Source: Emticicia sp. BO119 (GTDB lineage: Bacteria; Bacteroidota; Bacteroidia; Cytophagales; Spirosomataceae). From it: DNA of 64,000 nt. The notes below the pieces were generated by a model that was not told the origin of the DNA, ran no database searches, and was given only the letters and a program-made list of their open reading frames with translations. A program made the position numbers and the translations under genes. The stretch lies in the NCBI RefSeq assembly GCF_013912375.1, contig NZ_JACETV010000001.1:558001-622000 (forward strand), in the 5' to 3' direction. Below are positions 1 through 7,328 of this stretch, piece after piece (position 1 is the first letter of the stretch; the number at the start of each line of letters is the position of its first letter).

Positions 1-199
1 TTTTGAATATTAATGTTAACATTACCAAAAAATAGACTGAAAAGCCTACTAAAATAATTAAAACTGATTCACTAACATTGCCCTGATTGTACTCAGCAGT
101 GGCATACATCTGCAAAAGGGCAATAGCTTGAAGACAATAGGCAATTAATCTTAAGCCTAAGATTTTTAAAAATATTGACCAAAATGTTCTGATAGTCAT
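1..199 (-). CDS. Membrane protein, partial (C-terminal part outside window)
   Basis: The reverse strand has an open frame of 66 codons from an ATG at 199 to the window edge, with no stop. The product starts MTIRTFWSIFLKILGL and holds two hydrophobic stretches (about residues 5-30 and 44-65) separated by a short polar loop, so it is probably a small polytopic inner-membrane protein. The family cannot be named from this fragment. It is transcribed away from the receptor gene at 684. The gene is cut by the window edge, not visibly broken. Confidence 0.6.
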   Translation of the reverse strand, partial: MTIRTFWSIFLKILGLRLIAYCLQAIALLQMYATAEYNQGNVSESVLIILVGFSVYFLVMLTLIFK

Positions 200-465
200 A
201 AAAGCAAATGAATTTGGGGTTGTATATGGTTATTTTCTTACTATTCTCATGCAATTATCAAAAATCAAAGATACAATTTATTGGTTATGAAAATCACCAT
301 GCAGGCATCGCGCTGTAATGAATTACTTTATGAGTCGTCTATAATCGAAAACGGAAAATTGTATGATAAAGAATTTAACAAAATCTCGCTGTAACCTTTT
401 CCCTCAGCAGGAGTTTCCATTTTGCAAACCCAAAAAAACAATCATTTATCAAGCTAATCGGTCAT

Positions 466-537
466 CTACGAATTTTTTCGTAATAAATTTTGAAATAATC
501 AAAAGAGGGTATATATTTGCTACGAAATTATTCGTAG
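466..537 (+). promoter_or_regulatory. Promoter bracketed by two BlaI/MecI-type palindromes
   Basis: Seen: TTG at 490-492, a 19-base spacer, and TATATTTG at 512-519, a full match to the Bacteroidota sigma-A promoter. A palindrome CTACGAA-TTTT-TTCGTAA lies at 466-483, and CTACGAA-ATTA-TTCGTAG lies at 520-537, over the expected transcription start. TACGA-N-TCGTA palindromes are the general form of BlaI/MecI/CopY operators. Assignment to that family is inference, and no blaI or M56 peptidase gene lies in this window. Confidence 0.55.
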
Positions 538-551
538 TTAAAAAATGTTAA

Positions 552-596
552 ACGCAAAATGGGGGATTCATAAATAAACATTAATACCTATCTTTG
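552..596 (+). promoter_or_regulatory. Activator-type promoter of receptor gene at 684
   Basis: The -7 box TATCTTTG lies at 589-596 with no TTG at the -33 position. An imperfect palindrome (ACGCAAAATGGGG, 552-564) is centred at 558, 31 bases before the first base of the -7 box. The same arrangement occurs before the paralogue at 10757 and the broken copy at 13377. The leader to the ATG is about 80 bases. Confidence 0.55.
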
Positions 597-683
597 TGAC
601 AACAAGCTGGTCTCTTTATAAGCAAAACAGTAAAAAATACTGGTTGCCATTTACAAAATTATTGAAAAGCTATAACAATTATC

Positions 684-3104
684 ATGAAAAATTTATTACT
701 CGTATTACTCTTTACGGGCATATCAAACCTTTTGTATGCTCAAACCTTCTCTGTTAAAGGTCAGGTAAAAAATCAACAGAATGAAGTAGTTTCATTTGCT
801 ACGCTTGCAATCCACGCCAACAAAGATTCATCATTAATAAAGGCTGATATAGCCGACGAAAACGGAGGCTTTAAAATCAATAATCTTAAGGCAGGCAGGT
901 ATTTTATCAAAATTACTGCAGTAGGATTCAGTCCTTTCAACTCACCGGTTTTTGAATTGGTTGATAAAGACCTGGATTTTCAGCCATTTACCATATCTTC
1001 TGATACTAAACAATTGAGTGAGGTTAAAGTAGTAGCTGCCAAGCCCCTGATTGAAGTACAAAACGACAAAATTGTATTTAATGTAGAAAGTAGTATCAAT
1101 GCGGCAGGCCTCAACGGGCTGGAAATACTCCAGAAATCACCAGGTGTTCAGGTAGATAAAGATGAAAACATATTAGTAAAAGGCAAGGCAGGTGTGCGCA
1201 TCTATATTGATGGACGCCCGTCGCCTATGAGCGGAAAAGATTTAGCTTCTATACTAAAAAGTATGAATTCATCTGATATTGAAGCCATTGAGATAATTAC
1301 CAACCCATCGGCTAAATATGATGCCGCAGGCGATTTGGGTATTATTAATATCAGATTGAAGAAAAATAAGAAATTAGGTACGAATGGAACTGTTAATTTA
1401 GGGTCTAACTGGGGTATTACCCCTAAATTCAATGGATCTGTTAACCTGAATCATAGAGATAAGAAAGTTAACATTTTTGGTAATTACAGCTATAATCAAG
1501 GTGCATGGCATAACCAAACACTTGATGACCAGATTTTGAATAATATTGCCTATAACAAGACCTGGAAAGGGATTTATCGTGACACCTCTCATAATGCCAA
1601 AATCGGCATGGATTATTTTATTAATTCAAAACATACACTGGGGTTTAATGCTAACGGGCGTGCAACCGACCATAATGGTGGCGGTGAAAGCCAGACCTTG
1701 ATAGGAAACAAAGCACTGGCTCAGCCGGACTCGGCTATTCTTAATTCACGTACTTCAAATCCTGAAAAAAACAAAAACCTGAACCTCAATCTTAACTATC
1801 GGTATGCCGATACTACGGGGCATGAACTGAATGTAGATGCTGATTACGGCATTTTTACTTCCAGAGGTGTCAGTTATCAGCCAAACACCTATGAGTTTCC
1901 AAATTCTGACAGACCGTCCTTCAGCCGCAACTTTGTCACTAAAACACCTATCGATATCAGAATTAAATCATTTAAGGTAGATTATGAGCAACCATTTAAG
2001 AAAGGTAAATTAGGCTACGGAATTAAATTGTCAGATGTGAAATCTGATAATACCTTCGACTTCTTTAATGTATTGAATGATATTGAAATAAGAGATTTTG
2101 ATAGAAGCAACAACTTTGTTTATACCGAACGCGTGTATGCGGCATATATCAATTATAACAAATCATTGAACAAAAAATGGGATTTGCAAGTGGGCCTGAG
2201 AGCTGAGCGCACGCACTCGTTGGGTAATTTGACAAGCTATAAACAGAATGATCTGGATAAAGTAGATACAACCTATTTTAACCTTTTTCCAAGTGGGGCT
2301 ATCTCATTTAAAGTATCTGAACATCATAACCTGAATCTGAATTATAGCCGCCGGATTAACCGACCAAGCTATCAGAACCTGAACCCGTTTGAGTATCGGG
2401 TTGACGAGTTGGTGTACTCAAAAGGAAATCCTTTTTTGCGTCCTGAATATGCCAATAACTTTAAATTAACCCATGTTTATAAAGGCAAACTTACTACCTC
2501 ATTAGGCTATTGGCGTACAAGATTCCCTGTGGTGGGTTTAAGGCTTCCATATGATCAAAGCCGTACTTATTTTATAGCCCGTAACCTGAATTATAGCCAG
2601 GGATTCAGTCTGGATATGAGTCTGGCGACCGATATTACCAAATGGTGGAATATCTATATAAATGTTAGTGGCTATACAAATGTATGGAGAGGTAACTTTG
2701 AAAATGGGCTTGTTATTAATAATAGTACCATTGCTGCCAATGCCAATGCACAAAGTACCTTTAAGCTCAAAAACAACTGGACAATCGAGCTGTCCGGCTG
2801 GTATAATTCACCGTATCGTCGTATAGATTATAATAGAGCTATGGGTACAATGGATGCGGGTGTGCAGAAGAAATTCTGGAAAGATAACGCTACTCTGAAA
2901 GTTAGCTTCACTGATGTGCTACATACAGGTAGAGGAGGGTATCATTCAGAATATGCGGGAGTTTATACCAATCTTCGATTTAAGTGGGAGTCGCAACAGT
3001 TGAGGGTCAATTTTACTTACCGTTTTGGTAGTAATGAAATCAAAGCCGCCCGAAACCGAAGAAGTGGTTCAGAAGATGAACTGAACCGTATAAAAGGAGG
3101 CTGA
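684..3104 (+). CDS. TonB-dependent receptor-like outer membrane beta-barrel protein
   Basis: An 806-residue outer-membrane protein. Residues 1-20 are a signal peptide ending in YAQ. Residues 23-105 form a carboxypeptidase-regulatory-like beta-sandwich. A TonB plug follows, with the usual KAGVRIYIDGRP and ITNPSAKYDAAG motifs at about 165-220, and then a beta-barrel of the OMP_b-brl_3 type to the C-terminus. Such proteins take up or bind unknown ligands or act as signalling receptors; no SusD partner is adjacent. It is a clear paralogue of the gene at 10757: same domain order, same plug motifs, and a similar Arg/Ser-rich tail after the last strand. The substrate is unknown. It is followed by a strong hairpin terminator. 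Confidence 0.88.
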   Translation: MKNLLLVLLFTGISNLLYAQTFSVKGQVKNQQNEVVSFATLAIHANKDSSLIKADIADENGGFKINNLKAGRYFIKITAVGFSPFNSPVFELVDKDLDFQPFTISSDTKQLSEVKVVAAKPLIEVQNDKIVFNVESSINAAGLNGLEILQKSPGVQVDKDENILVKGKAGVRIYIDGRPSPMSGKDLASILKSMNSSDIEAIEIITNPSAKYDAAGDLGIINIRLKKNKKLGTNGTVNLGSNWGITPKFNGSVNLNHRDKKVNIFGNYSYNQGAWHNQTLDDQILNNIAYNKTWKGIYRDTSHNAKIGMDYFINSKHTLGFNANGRATDHNGGGESQTLIGNKALAQPDSAILNSRTSNPEKNKNLNLNLNYRYADTTGHELNVDADYGIFTSRGVSYQPNTYEFPNSDRPSFSRNFVTKTPIDIRIKSFKVDYEQPFKKGKLGYGIKLSDVKSDNTFDFFNVLNDIEIRDFDRSNNFVYTERVYAAYINYNKSLNKKWDLQVGLRAERTHSLGNLTSYKQNDLDKVDTTYFNLFPSGAISFKVSEHHNLNLNYSRRINRPSYQNLNPFEYRVDELVYSKGNPFLRPEYANNFKLTHVYKGKLTTSLGYWRTRFPVVGLRLPYDQSRTYFIARNLNYSQGFSLDMSLATDITKWWNIYINVSGYTNVWRGNFENGLVINNSTIAANANAQSTFKLKNNWTIELSGWYNSPYRRIDYNRAMGTMDAGVQKKFWKDNATLKVSFTDVLHTGRGGYHSEYAGVYTNLRFKWESQQLRVNFTYRFGSNEIKAARNRRSGSEDELNRIKGG

Positions 3105-3127
3105 TAACAAAAGAATAAAGGTTTGAT

Positions 3128-3168
3128 TTCCCCACTGTCACATAAAAGATTATAAAGACAGTGGGGAA
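3128..3168. terminator. Bidirectional intrinsic terminator
   Basis: A perfect 12-base stem TTCCCCACTGTC / GACAGTGGGGAA with a 17-base loop lies between convergent genes, with T-rich sequence on both sides. Confidence 0.85.
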
Positions 3169-3173
3169 TTTTA

Positions 3174-3716
3174 TTATTTTTTGCTGAAAACAAATCTATC
3201 TTTCACGCTTATTACTTCGGCAATCTTTGTAATAACCAAGGTCGGCACTTCAATTTTATAATCTTTTAAGGCCACGTCAAAGTCAGAAATCAAGGTTATT
3301 TCATTATTATTGACAATCAGTTTACCTTTCATAATCCTTTCTTTTTGTACACCGTGCATGGTTAGTTGTCCTTTTGCAAAAATATCATAGGTGCCATTTT
3401 TTGAAATATCAACTGGTTCCTGAAACTTTCCTGAAAAAGAGCCTGTCGGATACTTCTCTGATTCCATATAATTTTCGTTAAAATGCTCTTCCATCAGGTG
3501 ATTCTGAAATTTGAAATCAGTCATAGTCATTTTTACGGCAATCTCTCCTTTTGTAAAATCAATCAACGAGATTACATTTTTATTTACGGCAGCGATATTT
3601 TCGAGTGGTGTTTCAGAAAAGAAACTGGTTTCGCCTTTACGACAAATCCATTGATTCTGTGCAAAAGTTACAGCAGCTACAAAGTTGAGAGTTGCGATTA
3701 AAAATACTTTTTTCAT
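3174..3716 (-). CDS. YceI family periplasmic protein
   Basis: 180 residues with a signal peptide (residues 1-20, ending FAQ) followed by a YceI lipocalin-like beta-barrel. Typical signs are the central NHLMEEHFNENYMESEKYP stretch (residues ~72-90) and the GQLTMHGVQKE motif. YceI proteins bind isoprenoid or other amphipathic molecules in the periplasm. Family length is about 170-190 residues, so this copy is complete. Its start codon overlaps the stop of the DUF5777 gene upstream, so it is the last gene of the Rieske-DUF5777-YceI operon. The window has a second YceI gene at 36814, again beside an outer-membrane protein gene. Confidence 0.85.
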   Translation of the reverse strand: MKKVFLIATLNFVAAVTFAQNQWICRKGETSFFSETPLENIAAVNKNVISLIDFTKGEIAVKMTMTDFKFQNHLMEEHFNENYMESEKYPTGSFSGKFQEPVDISKNGTYDIFAKGQLTMHGVQKERIMKGKLIVNNNEITLISDFDVALKDYKIEVPTLVITKIAEVISVKDRFVFSKK

Positions 3717-4615
3717 ATTTTTCTTTTTTTGTCAAAACTGAATGTTCTTGAAATATTAAATCCATAGTGTATATCCCCCTTTCTCCATTGACCTTCTGTC
3801 TGTGTAATAAACTGACGTTCTATCATACCCAGAGAATTGGTGAAATGTAACTGAAAAACGTGTCCGCCTGTTTCGATATCAAATCCCATGGAAAGAGAAT
3901 TATAGTAAGGTGAATTCTGGATAGTCCCGGATTGGGAACTTAAAGGCACCCGATAAAAATATTCAGCATTAAATGAGGTACGCTTACTGATTTTTATACG
4001 GCCTCCAATACCAATAGCTACAACGTCATTCGGTACACTACTTGTTTCTACCCGATTACTGTGAAGATAAGTCGGGCTAATCTGAAGAGATAACCGTTCG
4101 TTAAACTTACGGGCAATTAATAGCTGACCGACGTAGGTAAATCGCTCAACATTGTTATAGAATGTAAGCTGAGGGCTCGTGCTCAACGAAATAGCATCAG
4201 CAGAGACAAGTGCTGTAACGCTTAAGGGCATACCTCCCGGCCCGGATGCTTGTCTGAGTAGTTTATATTTGGCAAAATAGTCGAAAGTTTTCTGACTCGT
4301 ACTACGCCCGATGCCAATCATCAGATTATCAGTTAATCCATATTCTAACCCCAGACGCATTGTGGCAGCATCCAGTCCGAAAAAATTATATGCACCTTCG
4401 TTTAACATACCGAAACGATGAGATATTCGTAAATCCCAATGATTTTTGGCAACAGTTTCTACAGAGTGTCCATTAATAATGCGGGTCGATTTGAAAGTAG
4501 CCGTAGAATAGTTCTTCCGGGGCTTTACGGTTTTGTCTAATTCATCTAATAAATCCTGACCAGCAGCAGTAAGCGATATAATTTCTAAAAAGATAATCCA
4601 GATTATTTTTTTCAT
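3713..4615 (-). CDS. DUF5777 family beta-barrel protein
   Basis: 300 residues: a signal peptide (1-19), a short linker, then alternating amphipathic strands typical of an outer-membrane barrel (for example WDLRISHRFGMLNEG and LGLEYGLTDNLMIGIG). It matches my memory of DUF5777 proteins, which in Bacteroidota often sit beside YceI and small redox proteins. Function unknown. Here it lies between a Rieske protein gene (14-base gap upstream) and a YceI gene (overlap downstream), so the three are probably one transcript and one envelope-located function. Confidence 0.7.
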   Translation of the reverse strand: MKKIIWIIFLEIISLTAAGQDLLDELDKTVKPRKNYSTATFKSTRIINGHSVETVAKNHWDLRISHRFGMLNEGAYNFFGLDAATMRLGLEYGLTDNLMIGIGRSTSQKTFDYFAKYKLLRQASGPGGMPLSVTALVSADAISLSTSPQLTFYNNVERFTYVGQLLIARKFNERLSLQISPTYLHSNRVETSSVPNDVVAIGIGGRIKISKRTSFNAEYFYRVPLSSQSGTIQNSPYYNSLSMGFDIETGGHVFQLHFTNSLGMIERQFITQTEGQWRKGDIHYGFNISRTFSFDKKRKI

Positions 4616-4628
4616 AGAAACAGTTTTT

Positions 4629-5057
4629 TTAAGCAGTAATAGTAAGTGTATTCCCTGAGAGTGAAACCTGATAGATAGTGAGGCCTTTTTTGCCTTCGCT
4701 ATTCAGGCCTTTTCCGGTTACGTCAAACCTGGCTCCGTGTGCTGTACAATACCATTGATTGCTTTGGAAAGTAATTTGTTGCCTGCCTTCATGACTACAA
4801 GTGAGGGTAGCAGCAATGTAATTACCATTATAATTAGCCACTACTATACCACTCTTGATAATATAACCACCCGTTTTTTTGAGATTGGCATAGCTTGAGT
4901 CGGTTAAGTCAAGTGTAAGGCCACTTGATGGTAGAGGAGTAACTCCTGCTGCTTCATTCTTACAACTTTCGGTGGTATAAAGTGCAAAAAGTGCGGCCCC
5001 AGTAAAGCCTAATTGTTTTAGAAATTTGTTCCGATTGATTTTTTCTTGCAGTTTCAT
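4629..5057 (-). CDS. Rieske (2Fe-2S) protein
   Basis: 142 residues. The cluster ligands are visible as C87-x-H89 (CSH) and C104-x-x-H107 (CTAH), spaced as in Rieske ferredoxin-like domains. The N-terminus has a short basic region, a hydrophobic stretch and a Cys at 32 (TTESC), like the Tat-type or lipoprotein-like leaders of other Bacteroidota Rieske proteins, so it is probably exported and membrane-bound. It would transfer electrons in the periplasm; the partner is not evident, since no cytochrome bc gene is adjacent. First gene of an operon with DUF5777 and YceI, and divergent from the sigma-factor gene. Confidence 0.85.
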   Translation of the reverse strand: MKLQEKINRNKFLKQLGFTGAALFALYTTESCKNEAAGVTPLPSSGLTLDLTDSSYANLKKTGGYIIKSGIVVANYNGNYIAATLTCSHEGRQQITFQSNQWYCTAHGARFDVTGKGLNSEGKKGLTIYQVSLSGNTLTITA

Positions 5058-5118
5058 GAGAATAATGTTTAGTATTTAGTTTTACTTACGCAGCAATTTT
5101 TTCTTTGCTTCCTGAGGG

Positions 5119-5138
5119 AGATTAAAATTTTTTAATCT
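5119..5138. promoter_or_regulatory. Palindrome between Rieske operon and sigma gene
   Basis: AGATTAAA-ATTT-TTTAATCT, perfect 8-base arms, lies 62 bases from the Rieske start and 86 from the sigma-factor start. It could be an operator serving either divergent unit, or an AT-rich chance palindrome. Confidence 0.3.
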
Positions 5139-5223
5139 TAGCATATTTATGAAGGAAGCATTTTAGGGATTATCTTCGTAAGTAACAGTAAACATCTTTT
5201 TTAATGAACCTAACCTATTAGAA

Positions 5224-5793
5224 GTGTTTTTTAAAAGAAGAAATAAACAATTTGATTTAATAAAAACCATTGGAGGGTGTAAAGCAAGGAAACCTCTGGC
5301 GCAAAAAGAATTATTTGATTATTACGCCAATTATGCCAAAAATATATGCTTGCGGTATTCTGCCAACGATGAGGAAGCAGAAGAAATGGTCAGTGATGGG
5401 TTTATCAAGGTTTTTAATAACATTGACCGATATGATTCTAAACAGGTATTTGATGCCTGGTTCAGAACTGTCATGGTTAATGCGGCCATAGATTACTTCC
5501 GTAAGCATCATTCCAGAGTAGAATTTACAGATCTGAGCCAGGCATATGAAGTAGAAAATGACGAGAGATATCTGGAATTAATGACTGTAGATGAAATTAT
5601 GGAATTTGTACAGAAACTTACGCCAGTATATCGTACCGTTTTTTCACTTTCTGTAGTTGATGGGTATTCACATACCGAAATAGCAACGATGTTAGGCGTA
5701 ACAGAAAGTGCGGTTCGGGCTAATCTGGTAAAAGCCAGAGCAAAATTGCAGGAATGGATTCAAGCCTATTTGTCGAGACAATCAAAAATATAA
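5224..5793 (+). CDS. ECF-type RNA polymerase sigma factor
   Basis: 189 residues. Sigma region 2 is seen at about residues 25-90 (DEEAEEMVSDGFIKVFNNID) and region 4 at about 130-180, with the helix-turn-helix YSHTEIATMLGVTESAVRAN. It directs RNA polymerase to a small set of promoters, usually for envelope or stress genes. No in-frame ATG exists between the upstream stop at 5179 and the conserved sequence, so GTG at 5224 is chosen as start. The next gene begins 6 bases after the stop and is probably co-transcribed; it has a membrane segment and may be the regulatory partner. Confidence 0.85.
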   Translation: MFFKRRNKQFDLIKTIGGCKARKPLAQKELFDYYANYAKNICLRYSANDEEAEEMVSDGFIKVFNNIDRYDSKQVFDAWFRTVMVNAAIDYFRKHHSRVEFTDLSQAYEVENDERYLELMTVDEIMEFVQKLTPVYRTVFSLSVVDGYSHTEIATMLGVTESAVRANLVKARAKLQEWIQAYLSRQSKI

Positions 5794-5799
5794 AGCTTT

Positions 5800-7005
5800 A
5801 TGGCAAACGAGCTATTTGATAAAAAAATTAAAGAAAAACTCGAGTCGGTTCAGCGACCCGTTGGCCCTAATACGTGGGATAATATCCGTAAAAGAATATA
5901 CGCACCTTGGTATTTTGATTTCTGGCGAAAATATGGATTGCCTTTGTACTCAACAATCGCAACAGTTCTGCTATTAGTTAATCTGAAAGATAAATTTAAT
6001 TACGAAAAACAATTCCGGTTATTGAATGAAAAGATTTCTACGATTCAACAGTTAAAACCTGCTAAACAAGTACAAACAATTGTACATAAGGATACAATAT
6101 ACATTAACAAAACAATTTATATAATACAACGGACAGAAGAAAAACCCGAAGGCCCTTTAGCTTCAGCTCAAGAAACTATGCCTTTGGTAGAAAAATCAGT
6201 TGAGCAGTCGGTTGTTGTTTCAAATCAGGTAAAACCAGAAGAAATACTGCCAGCCAATGATCAGCAATTAGTAAAAGAAGCAACAATGGAGGAGAAGACC
6301 AATAGTGATTTTCCGAAAAAGGATAGCGCAGATAAGATTAATAAACTGAAGATTCCGACAAAAACCATTCAGCAAAGTCCATCTAAAAAAACGCTTAAAT
6401 GGCCCAGAATAGATACAAGACTTGGACTCAGTGCCGGGCACGGATTTAATCATACAGTAGATTTAGGGCCGTCTTTTGAATTATTTTTTGGTAAAAATCT
6501 TAGTTTTAATACTGGCGTTTCCATCTTCAGCCATCCAGAATCCGAATATTATAACCCTAAAGAATTTAATATCAAGACAAGCGCAGATTTTGCAGACTTG
6601 TATAAACCTCATCTTCCTCCAAAATATGACCAGATAGAAGACATTCATATTAAAGCATCTTTAATCACTATTCCTTTAAATATGAATTATTATCTGCCTA
6701 TCAACAAGCGGTTTGATGTGAAGTTTTTGTTAGGTACAAGTATTGATTTGAAGTTGTATCAGAATGTGAAGTTTGAAAGCCATTTGGATGGGGATGAACA
6801 TTACTCTTCATTTGATACAGAACAGAAAAAAGGTGCTTGGAATAGTATGACTTTTGGTTCAGGCCTACAATACCGTTTGAAAAGGTACGCTTTTCAATTA
6901 ACACCAACTTATATATATCATTTTAAAGAAACCGATTTCCTAAGCCCGAAAACCAATTTCAGGGTGAGTGGGGGAGTCCTGATAAATCTCAAAAGAGATA
7001 AATAG
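5800..7005 (+). CDS. Membrane-anchored protein with C-terminal beta-barrel-like domain
   Basis: 401 residues. A soluble N-terminus of about 45 residues precedes one transmembrane helix (about 46-62, LPLYSTIATVLLLVNL). A charged, low-complexity linker follows (about 65-200, rich in Lys, Gln and Pro). The C-terminal ~200 residues have alternating strands like outer-membrane barrel domains (DTRLGLSAGHGFNHTVDLGP onward). It lies 6 bases after an ECF sigma gene, and that position plus the N-terminal cytosolic segment suggests an anti-sigma-like or signal-transducing role (inference). A helix plus a barrel-like domain in one protein is topologically odd. Confidence 0.65.
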   Translation: MANELFDKKIKEKLESVQRPVGPNTWDNIRKRIYAPWYFDFWRKYGLPLYSTIATVLLLVNLKDKFNYEKQFRLLNEKISTIQQLKPAKQVQTIVHKDTIYINKTIYIIQRTEEKPEGPLASAQETMPLVEKSVEQSVVVSNQVKPEEILPANDQQLVKEATMEEKTNSDFPKKDSADKINKLKIPTKTIQQSPSKKTLKWPRIDTRLGLSAGHGFNHTVDLGPSFELFFGKNLSFNTGVSIFSHPESEYYNPKEFNIKTSADFADLYKPHLPPKYDQIEDIHIKASLITIPLNMNYYLPINKRFDVKFLLGTSIDLKLYQNVKFESHLDGDEHYSSFDTEQKKGAWNSMTFGSGLQYRLKRYAFQLTPTYIYHFKETDFLSPKTNFRVSGGVLINLKRDK

Positions 7006-7328
7006 AGGTAAAAGATAATCAATACTGCAAAAGTTTCAATAGGTTGGTATTTTAGATAAAAAAAGATTAGAACTTTAATCTATTCCTGATGCATTTAAGG
7101 TATTTCAAGGTCACACTGTGTCTTGATTTATGATTAATGCAAATATACCGAACAGACCAGGTTGTCTTTAAATACATATAATCTTACCACAAATACGCTA
7201 TTTTATGATAGCTTTTTTAGCATATCTTTACTGTTTTATCTCTATTTATACCCGAATCATCTGATTTTCAGGAGCTGAAAACGATTTTATCGTAAATTTA
7301 AAGATTAATCAACAAGCTATTATTAGGT
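7006..7328. other. Intergenic region upstream of S41 protease
   Basis: No gene seen. It is AT-rich, with a TATCTTTA -7-like box near 7223 and a perfect inverted repeat TTTTCAG-GAG-CTGAAAA at 7265-7281, 48 bases before the protease start, which may be an operator. No GC-rich terminator hairpin was found after the barrel-protein gene. Confidence 0.4.

Larger units (their letters stand above)
200..683. other. Regulatory intergenic region between divergent genes
   Basis: This gap of almost 500 bases has no convincing gene. It holds a complete promoter at 490-519 bracketed by two palindromes (466-483 and 520-537) and a second, activator-type promoter at 552-596 in front of the receptor gene. A 62-codon open frame at 363-551 runs through these sites and looks accidental. 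After the first promoter the first ATG (545) would give only a 10-codon peptide. Confidence 0.6.

Noticed and set aside
363-551. 62-codon + strand reading frame upstream of the first receptor gene
   Set aside because: It runs across a consensus promoter and two palindromes, and its product has no recognisable domain or conserved-looking pattern.
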